Positions 9,394 to 18,864 of a stretch of DNA of 36,643 nucleotides are shown one piece after another. The stretch covers positions 1 to 36,643 of the forward strand of contig JASJDN010000031.1 in NCBI GenBank assembly GCA_030065205.1, in the 5' to 3' direction. The translations under genes were made by a program, and so were the position numbers. Source of the stretch: Crocosphaera sp. Its GTDB lineage: Bacteria; Cyanobacteriota; Cyanobacteriia; Cyanobacteriales; Microcystaceae. Each line of letters begins with the position of its first letter. Position 1 is the stretch's first letter. Under the pieces are notes generated by a model, which was not told the DNA's origin, searched no databases, and saw only the letters and a list, made by a program, of their open reading frames with translations.

Positions 9394-9404
9394 AACTTCT
9401 TATA

Positions 9405-9454
9405 TAAGAATATAGAAGATAGAATTTATTGAACATTCTATCTTCTATTTCTTA
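9405..9454. terminator. Long AT-rich inverted repeat downstream of the GH57 gene
   Basis: A perfect 14-bp stem (9412-9425 with 9435-9448) with a 9-base loop, extended by TAAGAA/TTCTTA beyond a one-base bulge. It lies about 30 bases beyond the stop of the minus-strand GH57 gene. It may be a bidirectional terminator or the surviving end of a small element; sequence alone does not decide. Confidence 0.5.
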
Positions 9455-9484
9455 TTAATTATCCTTCATGAGTGACCTTAAAAC

Positions 9485-11734
9485 TTAAGGCACTTTCAAA
9501 GCTAATAATTGGTTTTCCGGTAAAAAGCTGCGGAACTTACCATGATCAGCAAAAATAGCCACTAACTGCAACCAAGCATCCGGTTCTTTGTGTAAATCAC
9601 CCCAAGGAATGGCAATTTCTAAACACTGATTAAACGCTACTTGAATGCGATGATTTTTGGGATGCCAATCATTACTATGCCAAGCTTGCTGTAACCAGGC
9701 CGACTGAGAAACTAAATTAATTCCCACATGATGGTGGAAGGTATAGTTAACCGGCGCTTCATCCGGCACATCCGCTAAGGGAACCGTACTGGTAAACACA
9801 TCCGTATCCGCATAGTACCAGAGTAAATGTAACTCATTGGGTAAATCTCGACCCGGTTGCGCCCCTGTTTTTACATCAAACCTTAGATAGAAATTGAGAT
9901 GGTCGGTACCGTAGTAAATACGCTGTACGGTACTGGCCTTGTGCATGGTTCCGGTTGATCCCCCAATTTCGATACGACCGGCTTTTTCCCAGTCTTGTTC
10001 ATCGGGGGTACCATCGATCATCGGTTGAATAAAACCTTCCGGTTGGCGATCGCCTTTCTTGGTGTGATCGTCTAAGGGTTCGTATAAGTTCTCAGGGATG
10101 GGTTCTCCTAACGCGGCATAAACCCCGCGTAAATGTTCGCGGTACAATTCATCAAATAGGGCCCCATGACTCGAAGAATGCCCTTCACCAAACCACCAAC
10201 ACCAGTCCGAACCCTCAGCAGCATATAAGGCTTCCCAAGCTTCAGGATTGCTTTTTTCCGTCGCTTCTGGATGTTTAGCCATCATGTCACGGGCCTCGGT
10301 TAATAAGTCCCAAGCCTTATTTTTCACCGGATCACCGATCCAAGTGCTAAAGCTACCATCAACCCAGGAACCACTGTGTAGCTTGTCTGGTTTAATGTCT
10401 ACTTTCGGGGGGAATTTCTCAATAAATTCGGAAACGGTGACCAATTCAATATCATCCACTTCGCTTAACTGGGAATATAACGCTCTCAGGAAGTGTAAGC
10501 CATCGTCATGATAATATTCCCAACAGTTTTCTCCATCTAGGGCGATGGTGACTAACCAGGGATCTTCGAGAGTGGTGACTTCGCTTTCTTGACGTTCCAC
10601 CAAAGACCGAGAAATGGCTTGTAAATGGCCCAGAAAATCAGAGGCCGCGTGACGGGGTTCCATCCCACTGTAACTAAAGCCAATTAAATCCGATAATCGG
10701 TGATCACGGAAAACAATGGCTAAATCCCCGTATTCTGTCTCTAAACGGTAGGGAAGATACATCCGATGGGGATCACAAACGTTCCCCGTTTCATCCCGAT
10801 AGAAATAATGTTCCACACTCCACCCTAACACCGATTCATCGGAACATAACCAATTAAACTTCTCTTGAGCCACATAGGGTAAAATGGCAGGGCTGACGGA
10901 CTGTTCTGAGGGCCAAAGTCCTTTGGGTTCGCAGCCAAAGCGATCGCGATACATTTCTTTGGCTTTACGCAAATGTAGAGGGATATCTTGAGGATATTGG
11001 AAGCGTTTTTCGGGTAACTGCATCTCAGGAATGGCTACCTGTCCCGAATCTGTATCTGCTAGTAACGGTAAAATCGGGTGAGTGTAGGGCGTTGTCATTA
11101 ACTCCAACTGCCCAGAATCCTGCATTTTTTTGTGTTGGGGGATAATTTTACCGATAATCTCCCGGTGTTTAGCAATAATTTTCTTGCGATCTTCTAGAGA
11201 AAAGCCTTTCCCTTTTTCAAACCAGGCAGCAATTTCAGGATCTTTTTCTCGGAAAATGGGATCAATCCAAGCTAAGTTATGCCAAGCCAAAAGATCACTA
11301 TAATCATGAACACTCCAATTGTCCATACACCATTCTCGGCCCTTATCGTGCTTCTGCATATTCAATTCAGAATAGCGATAGTAGGGATCGATTAACGTAC
11401 GATGGTGAGCATCAAAAAAGTGATCAAAAATAAATCCTTTGTCTTCGTCCGTAAGATCGATGGCAGAGGTTAAGGTTAACGCCATGTAGCGATCGAGCGC
11501 AGTTCCTCGACTATAATCTTCTAACTGTAAAATTAAAGAAGGAACCAGGTTAACCGTTTGATGTAGTTTAGGAAACTCTTCTAAAACAAGAATTAGGTCT
11601 AAATAATCTTTGACACCGTGTAAGCGGGCCCAGGGCATACGATACTGTCCATTGGGGTCATCAATCGCTTCGCGGGATTTATACAAAGGTTGATGTTGAT
11701 GCCAAATAAATGCAACGTATAGAGGATGAGCCAT
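9485..11734 (-). CDS. Glycoside hydrolase family 57 protein (alpha-amylase/branching type)
   Basis: A GH57 enzyme acting on alpha-glucans, probably in glycogen metabolism. The 749 residues contain the five family regions: HQHQP (12-16), TTPYTHPILPL (about 214-224), GLWPSEQSVSP with the likely nucleophile E277, VTIALDGENCWEYY with the likely acid/base D400, and SWVDGSFSTWIG (about 460). The catalytic barrel covers about 1-470; the remaining 280 residues form a C-terminal region found in cyanobacterial homologues that looks like a beta-rich glucodextranase-like domain. No signal peptide, so cytosolic. Exact specificity (amylase, 4-alpha-glucanotransferase or branching enzyme) cannot be fixed from sequence. 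It stands alone between unrelated genes. Confidence 0.9.
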   Translation of the reverse strand: MAHPLYVAFIWHQHQPLYKSREAIDDPNGQYRMPWARLHGVKDYLDLILVLEEFPKLHQTVNLVPSLILQLEDYSRGTALDRYMALTLTSAIDLTDEDKGFIFDHFFDAHHRTLIDPYYRYSELNMQKHDKGREWCMDNWSVHDYSDLLAWHNLAWIDPIFREKDPEIAAWFEKGKGFSLEDRKKIIAKHREIIGKIIPQHKKMQDSGQLELMTTPYTHPILPLLADTDSGQVAIPEMQLPEKRFQYPQDIPLHLRKAKEMYRDRFGCEPKGLWPSEQSVSPAILPYVAQEKFNWLCSDESVLGWSVEHYFYRDETGNVCDPHRMYLPYRLETEYGDLAIVFRDHRLSDLIGFSYSGMEPRHAASDFLGHLQAISRSLVERQESEVTTLEDPWLVTIALDGENCWEYYHDDGLHFLRALYSQLSEVDDIELVTVSEFIEKFPPKVDIKPDKLHSGSWVDGSFSTWIGDPVKNKAWDLLTEARDMMAKHPEATEKSNPEAWEALYAAEGSDWCWWFGEGHSSSHGALFDELYREHLRGVYAALGEPIPENLYEPLDDHTKKGDRQPEGFIQPMIDGTPDEQDWEKAGRIEIGGSTGTMHKASTVQRIYYGTDHLNFYLRFDVKTGAQPGRDLPNELHLLWYYADTDVFTSTVPLADVPDEAPVNYTFHHHVGINLVSQSAWLQQAWHSNDWHPKNHRIQVAFNQCLEIAIPWGDLHKEPDAWLQLVAIFADHGKFRSFLPENQLLALKVP

Positions 11735-12443
11735 TATAAGTTTTAATCTCTTTGGTTGTGATGAGTGATAGCAAAAGTGAGTGATTCGTCAAGGTATATT
11801 TACCTAAAATGTGAAAGCCTTATTTAAACACCCAGACTTCAACTGCTATAACTTATAGATTACCTTGAAACCTCCCCTTATTTATCGCTTCGCTCGAAGT
11901 CAGAAGTCAGAAGTTGTTTTCTGATAAATGTTGAGTCAAGACTTTCTACTTCTAGACGTAGAAATCGGGTTCCCTGACCCCCGCTATAAATTTTACCCTC
12001 TGATCCAAAAACTTGTGGAATACGTGTCGGTGATGAAACTCGTTATTGGGAGGAAGGAAAAAGTTTAATATTTGATGATAGTTGGGAACACAAGGACTAC
12101 TTTATATTCATGGGTAGAACAAGGCAAACTATAATTATGATCGCGATTTAATAAACAAAAATTATTGAATTGATATTGATCATTAATAACCATGACAATC
12201 TGGACTTCAAATTTTGATTTATGATTATTATTCCCAAGAAAGAAGCCGTGATAACATCATTAAGAATCTACATGAGACGACAGAACAATACTATCTAGTT
12301 CACTTCAATCGATCACCCTAAGTACCATAGTGTGTGATTAATGTCAATATAGAAAATCACATAGTATCTGTAATTTTTTTTCTTGAGTCTACCAGCGATC
12401 GCCTAAATAATTGAGTAAAGTTAAGTGAATTGAAATCAGTGGT
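11735..12443. other. 709-base spacer with gene debris
   Basis: No intact gene. It contains a short direct repeat (GAAGTCA, GAAGTCAGAAG) near 11896-11912, a remnant of an aspartyl/asparaginyl beta-hydroxylase gene at 12002-12097, a HIP1 octamer near 12394 and the AT-rich leader of the next gene. The stretch 12120-12390 shows nothing I can assign. Confidence 0.5.
12002..12097 (+). pseudogene. Remnant of an aspartyl/asparaginyl beta-hydroxylase gene
   Basis: Reading from 12002 gives DPKTCGIRVGDETRYW followed by EEGKSLIFDDSWEHK. This matches the best-conserved block of the family (CGIRVGDE, then GKSLIFDDSxEH, which includes an iron-ligand histidine). The flanks do not continue the homology: after EHK the text no longer resembles the AWN..R..L ending and meets a stop at about 12152. 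Fewer than 35 residues of some 200 survive. Confidence 0.6.
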
Positions 12444-13718
12444 ATGGTAATGACTCAGGGAGCGTTTGATACTTTAGGAGCTATAGATAAAGAGACTGTA
12501 AAAGTGGATGATAGTCTCTATCAATATTTTCTTAAAGCTATCGCAAGCGAATCTAGCTCTGAGGTATTAGAAAAAGTACGTTTATTATTAGTAGAAACTC
12601 CTAATTATCCTGTTCCTGAAGTTCAGGAAATGGTTAAAAATCTAGTTTATTCACCAACGGCTAAAATCAACTGTCTATCATTTTTTAATCGTATTTGTCA
12701 AGCTTGTATTGCTGCTTGGGTATTTCAAGAGGAGACAAAAACCGCTACTTTTCAAGTATTAAATTGCTTCAAAACTATAGATATTTCTGTAACAACACAA
12801 GAAAAGTTTATAACAAGATGGCAACAAGAAGGACAGGCTTTTTGTCAAACCTCTGAATATTCAAAATTACAAAGATTAACTCGTATCGTCACTCCTCGTT
12901 TTGTTTCTGATGCTCCTAAACCCCACGTGTTAGGTGATGTATTAGGACGTTATCCCTTTTTATATAAAGATTGTTTAGTGAATCACGAAAGTGTGGAAGA
13001 ATATATTAATTTTTTAGCTGGTTTCAAACGACATCAACAAACTTCTTTTCAACAAAAACTAAATAAAACTATCATCCTTCAAAAACAAAAAATTGAAGTA
13101 GCACGTCTTCGTACTCTAACTACGAAAGTGCCACAACCTGTTGAGATGGTTCCTAATCCCACTTTATTAAATTATCAAGGTTTCAACACAGCGAAAGAAA
13201 CTTTCACGCAATTAACTAAGATTTATATTAAGAAGAAAAAAGGAATTCAATGTCTCAAAGAAATCAAATCTTTACCATTCAAAGACTTCAAACTTTGGTT
13301 GATTAATTATCTCCTTGAAGATATACAAGAAGACTACCAAAGACACCTACAGCAATACTTACAGAAGGATATTCCTCAAATTTTAAATCATTATGATCAA
13401 CAACCTATTAATGAATTTATCTTGCTGCGAAGTTGTAATGAATTACTAAATAAATTAATTCTTAATCCAAAGCAACTATCAAATCATCTTTCTTTTATAA
13501 ATATAAAAAAACATTTAGGTGCTACTCAATTAACGGTTTTACTCCTAAAATTAACCTTTTTGAATCCTCAATTAAAATATTCTGTACGACAAAGATTAGC
13601 TCATCTTTTTGACTATTATGAATCAAATTCCATAGAGGAATCATTATGGTTGATTCAAGTATTAGAAAATTGTTTACTTGCTTTTGCCATTGCTCAAGAA
13701 AATGCTACCATCATGTAG
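12444..13718 (+). CDS. Conserved-looking protein of unknown function (424 aa)
   Basis: I do not recognise this protein. It is 424 residues, soluble by appearance, rich in Leu, Gln, Lys and Ile, and predicted mostly alpha-helical, with no signal peptide, membrane span or catalytic motif. The central part (about 195-235) is basic and Gln-rich; residues 330-424 look like a helical repeat bundle. Codon use is AT-rich but similar to that of the genes after it, and the frame is clean. Two possible ATG starts lie at 12444 and 12450. It lies 126 bases before the DUF3611 gene, so shared transcription is possible but not shown. Confidence 0.7.
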   Translation: MVMTQGAFDTLGAIDKETVKVDDSLYQYFLKAIASESSSEVLEKVRLLLVETPNYPVPEVQEMVKNLVYSPTAKINCLSFFNRICQACIAAWVFQEETKTATFQVLNCFKTIDISVTTQEKFITRWQQEGQAFCQTSEYSKLQRLTRIVTPRFVSDAPKPHVLGDVLGRYPFLYKDCLVNHESVEEYINFLAGFKRHQQTSFQQKLNKTIILQKQKIEVARLRTLTTKVPQPVEMVPNPTLLNYQGFNTAKETFTQLTKIYIKKKKGIQCLKEIKSLPFKDFKLWLINYLLEDIQEDYQRHLQQYLQKDIPQILNHYDQQPINEFILLRSCNELLNKLILNPKQLSNHLSFINIKKHLGATQLTVLLLKLTFLNPQLKYSVRQRLAHLFDYYESNSIEESLWLIQVLENCLLAFAIAQENATIM

Positions 13719-13844
13719 AAAAAGTTAAGTAACTGTGGGGAGTTATGAGAAGTGTGGGGAATTTCGGAAGACAACAAACTTATCTGTGTCATGATATAGG
13801 GGAATCCATTAAGCTAAAATGATCATAGTTTTCCCCATCAGATT

Positions 13845-14414
13845 ATGAGTCAAAAATACGAAATTTCTCGACCCCTTCCCCCCAATGTTAAACGAGCAGC
13901 CAATATTCTACAATGGTCAGGAAATATTGGTTTCTGGGGACAGTTGATATTAGGGGTATTAGCGGCTGCACTATTATTCTTGTCCTTGGCTGGTTTGGTA
14001 GCCCAAGAAAAAGCAATCGAAGGCACTTCTTTTAGTGTATTTTGTTCCGTTGCTGGGGTTATCGCACTCCTGATTAGTATTTTAATTTGTTTTCGGTATA
14101 AAAAAATCGCTCAATTAATGCGAAACCCAGAAGCAAAAGCACGGCCTAAAAAATCATCCACATTACAACTGATTCGAGCCGGTTTATTATCGAATTTAGT
14201 GGGTATTTTTCTGTCAATCATTGGTGCAGAAGGATTTGTTGGTATTTTGTGGCGAAAACTCTCTAATGTGCCTCAAGGTGCAGCGGTTTATGATACTAGC
14301 AAATTACCTACCCCTAGCGAAATTTTATTGCTTTTAGCTAATACTCACACTATTTTATGTCACTTTGCTGGTATTGTTGTCGGTTTATATTTGTTGGATC
14401 GTTTAGATCGATAA
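13845..14414 (+). CDS. DUF3611 family membrane protein
   Basis: A 189-residue integral membrane protein resembling the DUF3611 family of cyanobacteria and plastids; function unknown. Four hydrophobic segments are visible at about 25-50, 64-83, 113-135 and 160-184, with the characteristic start PLPPNVKRAANILQWSGNIGFWGQ and a polar loop with RNPEAKARPKKS between the second and third spans. It is the first gene of a tight three-gene run with the Ycf20-like protein (29 bases) and glycerate kinase (15 bases). Confidence 0.8.
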   Translation: MSQKYEISRPLPPNVKRAANILQWSGNIGFWGQLILGVLAAALLFLSLAGLVAQEKAIEGTSFSVFCSVAGVIALLISILICFRYKKIAQLMRNPEAKARPKKSSTLQLIRAGLLSNLVGIFLSIIGAEGFVGILWRKLSNVPQGAAVYDTSKLPTPSEILLLLANTHTILCHFAGIVVGLYLLDRLDR

Positions 14415-14443
14415 TAAAATAAGAAAATGAGGAAATCTACCCT

Positions 14444-14776
14444 ATGCAAAGAACTAGGTTAAATACGTTAGTCGAAGTTACTCAAACCAAATTTAATCAA
14501 ACGTTTAGTAATCCTTGGCGACGTATTTCTTTAAGTTTAATTAGTCTTCTTCTAGGGTTTTTTGTCGGTCAATCAGTTTCTATAACTGCAGGACAAGAAG
14601 CCTATTGGGACATTACTGTAGGAATATTTTTGCTAATTTTTACGGAAGGAATTAGTCGAATTGCCTATAGTAGAAATAAAAAAGAAAGGCGATCGCTTAG
14701 TCTCGATATTCTCAATCTTTTTAAAATTGGGGTAACTTATAGTTTATATATTGAGGCACTTAAATTAGGATCTTAA
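14444..14776 (+). CDS. Ycf20-like protein (DUF565)
   Basis: A 110-residue protein of the DUF565/Ycf20 family, found in cyanobacteria and plastids; plant relatives have been linked to energy dissipation, but the molecular role is unclear. The sequence TRLNTLVEVTQTKFNQTF then NPWRRISLSLISLLLGFFVG is typical. Two or three membrane segments are visible (about 28-45, 55-70, 92-107). It sits between DUF3611 and glycerate kinase in one probable operon. Confidence 0.8.
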   Translation: MQRTRLNTLVEVTQTKFNQTFSNPWRRISLSLISLLLGFFVGQSVSITAGQEAYWDITVGIFLLIFTEGISRIAYSRNKKERRSLSLDILNLFKIGVTYSLYIEALKLGS

Positions 14777-14791
14777 TTAACCCTCAAAAGG

Positions 14792-15853
14792 ATGACATCT
14801 ATTAAACTACTAGAAAAATTCAATCAATCCTCTTTTTTATCCTCTTCTGAGATAGAAACTTTACTACGAGAAGATTTAGAAGATGAATCTTTCTGTAATA
14901 TTTTTGATATAACCTCAGAAAATGGCATAAAAAAAATTCAAAATCGTCTTAATTTATGGAAAACAAGTTATAATTTAGTTTATGAATATTGTCAAAAAGT
15001 GGGCTTTAATTCCCTTGATATAATGTCTCTTTTGTGGAAACTATGGTTACCTTTAGCTATTCAATTAAGCAAAGAAAAAAATAAACAAAGAAATCCGTTA
15101 ATCCAAGGAATTTTAGGGGGACAAGGCACAGGAAAAACAACCCTTTGTAAGATTCTCTGTATCATTTTAAAACAGTTAAAATATACAACCATTACGCTTT
15201 CTATTGATGACTTCTACAAAACCTACAGTGAACGTCAAAAATTAAAAGAAATTGACCCCCGTTTGATTTGGCGAGGTCCCCCAGGAACTCATGATATAGA
15301 ATTAGCGATTAACATTTTCAATCAATTAAAAGATCCCAATTATTTCCTTCCTATTGCTATTCCTCGCTTTGATAAATCTCTATGGAATGGTCAAGGGGAT
15401 AGAATAGAACCAGAGATTATTAATAAACCTGATATTGTCTTATTTGAAGGTTGGTTTTTAGGGGTTCAACCTATTAATGAAACTCAATTTAATGATGCAC
15501 CATTACCGATTCAAACAGAAGAAGATAGAAAGTTTGCTCAAGATATCAACGAAAATTTAAAAACTTATTTACCCTTGTGGAAAAAATTGGATCGCCTCAT
15601 TATTCTCTATCCTGAAGATTATCATTTGAGTAAACAATGGCGTAAAGAAGCGGAACAAAAAATGATATCCTCGGGAAAAACAGGCATGAAAGATCACGAA
15701 ATAGAAGACTTTGTTAACTATTTTTGGAAAGCTTTACATCCTCAACTATTTATAACACCTTTAGCTCAAAATTGTGAGCTTGTTAATCTGGTGATTACCA
15801 TAGATGCTCATCATCGTCCTCGACAAATTCAAAAGTTTTTTAAACTGTGCTAA
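14792..15853 (+). CDS. glyK: D-glycerate 3-kinase
   Basis: Phosphorylates glycerate to 3-phosphoglycerate, the last step of photorespiration, returning carbon to the Calvin cycle. The 353 residues are of the plant/cyanobacterial P-loop type: Walker A GGQGTGKTTL (109-118), LSIDDFYKTYSERQKL, RGPPGTHD, PRFDKSLWNGQGDR and LFEGWFLGV, then a C-terminal lid. Length is normal. It starts 15 bases after the Ycf20-like gene, with AAAAGGA just before the ATG, and ends the operon. Confidence 0.93.
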   Translation: MTSIKLLEKFNQSSFLSSSEIETLLREDLEDESFCNIFDITSENGIKKIQNRLNLWKTSYNLVYEYCQKVGFNSLDIMSLLWKLWLPLAIQLSKEKNKQRNPLIQGILGGQGTGKTTLCKILCIILKQLKYTTITLSIDDFYKTYSERQKLKEIDPRLIWRGPPGTHDIELAINIFNQLKDPNYFLPIAIPRFDKSLWNGQGDRIEPEIINKPDIVLFEGWFLGVQPINETQFNDAPLPIQTEEDRKFAQDINENLKTYLPLWKKLDRLIILYPEDYHLSKQWRKEAEQKMISSGKTGMKDHEIEDFVNYFWKALHPQLFITPLAQNCELVNLVITIDAHHRPRQIQKFFKLC

Positions 15854-15922
15854 TTTAAGGTAACATTGGGCAAAAATTTTGCAACAGAATTAAGCCCTAC
15901 AAATCTAGTTCTACAGTACATA

Positions 15923-16174
15923 CTATGCTAAACTATCAGTTATATGCCAAAACAATAAAGCCCTATTTTTGAAGTTATTTACATTCCTAAAACCAAAACC
16001 GCAACGTTTTAAAACTTTCAATCGGTTATTAATTCCTTCCACGACTGGGTTGGTTGTTCTTCTTTCAAAATAACCAACAATCTCTCCTAACCAATTTCTT
16101 ATAGTTCTAACTGTTTTCGGGAAAAACGATAAACAACTCAAGGCTATTGGTAATCTCAAACATTCAAGATACAA
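15923..16174 (-). pseudogene. ISL3-family transposase fragment 2
   Basis: C-terminal fragment of an ISL3 transposase: from FFPKTVRTIRNWLGEIVGYF through VVEGINNRLKVLKRCGFGFRNVNNF to ALLFWH. Homology to fragment 1 stops at about 16130 on the upstream side, so the catalytic DDE portion is absent and the N-terminal residues MYLECLRLPIALSCLS are unrelated sequence. It is the complement of fragment 1 in that it keeps the C-terminus. Both come from the same IS family but differ at many positions, so they are separate relics. Confidence 0.8.
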
Positions 16175-16219
16175 TAGAAGTTGTATTAACTGTTAATTAG
16201 TTTAAATGTAATAAGTATT

Positions 16220-16810
16220 ATGTCTCATGCCACAGATATAAAAACCCTAGCGAGTTGGATGTGTTCTGATTTTAGTAATCAAGAGCAAGCTTTTGAAAAT
16301 CCTCCTTTTTATGCCCATATTCGGGTTTGTATTCGTCCTTTACCCCTAACTAATTTTCCCGAACCAAGTTTATTTTTAGAACAAGCTTATGATTACGCAT
16401 TAAATCAACCCTATCGAGTCCGGGTATTAAAATTCAATATTGTCCATGAAAGAATTGAATTAGAAAATTATAAACTTAAAGAACAAGAAGCTTTTTTAGG
16501 CGCAGCCCGTGATGTGGAGAAATTAAAAAAAATCACCCCTGACGATATTGAGTTAATGCAGGGATGTGATATGTTAATTGATTGGACAGGACACAGTTTT
16601 AAGGGAGTCGTTAAACCAGGAAAAAATTGTCGTGTTATTCGCAATGGAAAAGAAACCTATTTAGACAATAGTTTTGAAATAGATGAGCATCAATTAATCA
16701 GTTTAGATCGGGGTTATGATCCAGTTACAAACGAATTAGTTTGGGGATCAGTTGCGGGTGCTTTTCACTTTAAGCGTCGCCAAAGTTTTGCCGATGAAGT
16801 AGAATTTTAA
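16220..16810 (+). CDS. cpcT: Phycobiliprotein lyase, CpcT/CpeT family
   Basis: A chromophore lyase; CpcT attaches phycocyanobilin to Cys-153 of the phycocyanin beta subunit in phycobilisome assembly. The 196-residue protein has the family features TLASWMCSDFSNQEQAFENP, FYAHIRVCIRPLP, FLEQAYDYALNQPYRVRV and CDMLIDWTGHSFKGVVKPGKNC. It is an 8-10 strand beta-barrel by family. No phycobiliprotein genes are nearby, so the choice of CpcT over a CpeT-type phycoerythrin lyase rests on general similarity. It converges with the next gene, leaving only 4 bases between the stops. Confidence 0.88.
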   Translation: MSHATDIKTLASWMCSDFSNQEQAFENPPFYAHIRVCIRPLPLTNFPEPSLFLEQAYDYALNQPYRVRVLKFNIVHERIELENYKLKEQEAFLGAARDVEKLKKITPDDIELMQGCDMLIDWTGHSFKGVVKPGKNCRVIRNGKETYLDNSFEIDEHQLISLDRGYDPVTNELVWGSVAGAFHFKRRQSFADEVEF

Positions 16811-16814
16811 GGGT

Positions 16815-17210
16815 TTAATTTGGTTTAAGTCTTCCTCCATTCAAAACCTGATCGATCCGTACTTGATGGGGCGTTTTTTGCGGTTCACTTTCTCCCCCTA
16901 TCATTTGGGTGCAAGTGGCACTACTAAAACAAGCTTGTAAGTCTTTTTCCGCTTCTTCCCTGGTAGAAACTTCGGGATCTTTAGGCTCTTCCAATTCTGT
17001 ATTTTCTTCAAGGTTGGGAGCAGAATTAATCGGAGCAGAAGGAACAACAGTCGGAGCAGAAGTTGGGGAACATAACCCAGACAAATCAAGGGTGTTTCCT
17101 GCTTGATCAACCCCATAGCAGCTAGGAGAAGCATTGACATTACTAATAATCATCGTCGCCCCAAGTAAAGACGAAATAATGATCATTCCCGTTGTTAAAA
17201 ATGGTTGCAT
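16815..17210 (-). CDS. Small secreted protein with four cysteines
   Basis: A 131-residue protein that I do not recognise. It begins with a hydrophobic segment and a signal-peptidase-type site (SNVNA, cleavage after about residue 27), so it is probably periplasmic. The mature part has C31 and C48 in a short SCYGVDQAGNTLDLSGLC module, a Pro/Thr/Glu-rich linker, then C95 and C101, and a C-terminal HQVRIDQVLNGGRLKPN. Four cysteines suggest two disulfides. It converges with cpcT. Confidence 0.7.
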   Translation of the reverse strand: MQPFLTTGMIIISSLLGATMIISNVNASPSCYGVDQAGNTLDLSGLCSPTSAPTVVPSAPINSAPNLEENTELEEPKDPEVSTREEAEKDLQACFSSATCTQMIGGESEPQKTPHQVRIDQVLNGGRLKPN

Positions 17211-17307
17211 AAAAATTTGCCTATCATTGGATTAAGCATTCATTGCGATCGTAATCCTTGATAGGAATGATAGACATCGCTAAATTTACGGAAACCGATC
17301 ATTAAAA

Positions 17308-17910
17308 TTAGTTACGTTCTTGGGAAATTTCTAACTTCGTTTTAACCACTGTCGGCACTAATTCTAAAATTTGTTCAACAATATCATCAGGGGTTTGATG
17401 TTCATCAATGATGATTTGTAGATCGCTTTGAGCATACAAAGAACGACGTTTTTCTAATAAAGAATGCAACTTTAAACTTAACTCTGTTGCTTGCAACAAG
17501 GGACGAGTTCTATCCTTAGCTAAACGTTGCGTTAAAATGGTGACGGGGGCATCTAACCAAACAATTAAACCATGATGTAAATAGCTCCAATTGATGGGCT
17601 TTAAAACCATACCGCCTCCGGTGGCAATAACACTCTTAGTACAAGCAGCTAATTCCGAAAGAACCTGAGTTTCAAACTGTCGAAACGTCTCTTCCCCTTG
17701 GGTAGCAAAAATATCATTAATACTTTGTTGTGTTACCCGTTCAATTAGCACATCACTATCAAAAAAACGATAATTTAAACGCTGTGCTAATTTTTGTCCT
17801 ACCGTTGTTTTACCGCTTCCCATCATACCGATGAGAAATACATTAACCCCTTGGAGTAGCTGTTGCATAGTCATTATTGAATCTGCTTCTTGAAACCTAA
17901 TCTTAATCAT
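17308..17910 (-). CDS. aroK: Shikimate kinase
   Basis: Phosphorylates shikimate at the 3-OH in aromatic amino acid synthesis. The 200-residue protein carries Walker A GMMGSGKTT (28-36), the substrate-binding FFDSD (D51, D53), GEETFRQFE, the glycine-rich ATGGGMVL and the lid arginine in DRTRPLL. Most homologues start near MQQLLQGVNVFLIG; the extra 15 residues here are supported by an AGGAGG Shine-Dalgarno six bases before the ATG at 17910. The later ATG at about 17868 remains possible. It is not in an operon with other aro genes. Confidence 0.93.
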   Translation of the reverse strand: MIKIRFQEADSIMTMQQLLQGVNVFLIGMMGSGKTTVGQKLAQRLNYRFFDSDVLIERVTQQSINDIFATQGEETFRQFETQVLSELAACTKSVIATGGGMVLKPINWSYLHHGLIVWLDAPVTILTQRLAKDRTRPLLQATELSLKLHSLLEKRRSLYAQSDLQIIIDEHQTPDDIVEQILELVPTVVKTKLEISQERN

Positions 17911-18207
17911 CTCCTGCCTCCTTTAACCCTCCTGGCAAGAAATCCCCGATTGAGCAAGACCTGCTCTTGCTTGAGGAACGAAAGCTTGTCCCTATCTAGA
18001 TGGGGAGCCACGGCAGAAAGCCAGGGCAGAAGTTTTATCCCAATGCCGCCAGAATACCCTACAGTTCTACAACTTAGGGATGAATGGCGACCAGCCAATA
18101 AATTGACCGAAGGGAATCTATATAGAAAATATAGTGGCAATCTTCAAAATTAGCCACTATAATTAGAAAAAAAACAACCAAATTCTTGATTCAAGAATTC
18201 AATTAAA

Positions 18208-18789
18208 ATGATCTTAGCCTACAAATACAAATTAAGGGTAAGCTCGTCTCAAAAAATAATAATTACCAACTGGCTATCCATGCTAAGAAGTCATTACAAT
18301 TTCTGCTTGAGAGATAGGATTGAGGCTTATGAACAGGTTAAATCTCCCAAACTAGGTAACTATTCTGACTTAAAAACAAAAGCTCCTTGTTGTCCCTTAA
18401 GCTGTTCAATTTCTCATAAATCGCAATTGGGAAACCCGTTCAAAAAATCAGGTAAAAATAGAAAATCCTCAGTTTGAGAAACGACTATCTGAAAGAAAAA
18501 CCATCAGACAACGTAGAGCATCTCGTAAAAAGAGAGGTTCCTCCAACCAGAAAAAAGCCTAAACAAAGAACGTTTTTTGTGTCTGAATTGCGGTTTTTTA
18601 GCTGATGCCGACGTTCAGGCTTCAACTAATATTAGATTCATGGGACTAGAAATTCTTGGAATTAGTCAATCCAAGCTACTTCGGGTCACGGAGGAAATTA
18701 CGGCTAAACCTGAATCAACAGGTTCGACAAAATGTCGGGAAAAATCAGTTTCGTTGGAGACTGAGCCTAGTAACCCTCAACCCCCCTAA
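18208..18789 (+). pseudogene. tnpB: tnpB remnant with two internal deletions
   Basis: The N-terminal 80 or so residues are readable (MILAYKYKLRVSSSQK to PFKKSGK). The sequence then jumps, in another frame, to the segment IENPQFEKRLSERKTIRQR..SSNQKKA, then jumps again to KERFLCLNCGFLADADVQAS and the C-terminus. About 150 codons including RuvC-I, and about 120 codons including RuvC-II and the first CxxC, are missing. Near 18779-18797 the text CCCCCCTAATAGGGGG replaces codons present in copy A. Clearly nonfunctional. Confidence 0.88.
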
Positions 18790-18835
18790 TAGGGGGATTG
18801 AGTGGGTGAATGGGGAAGCGATTCCCTGTTAGAAT

Positions 18836-18864
18836 CCCCAACTTCAGCCCTTGGCAAGTTGGGG
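18836..18864 (+). repeat. Right-end hairpin of element B
   Basis: CCCCAACTT (18836-18844) / AAGTTGGGG (18856-18864), the same as in element A including the loop, showing recent common origin of A and B. Confidence 0.8.

Noticed and set aside
17890..18153. 87-residue plus-strand ORF and a 77-residue minus ORF between aroK and element B
   Set aside because: They cover the aroK leader and the left end of element B and resemble no protein.
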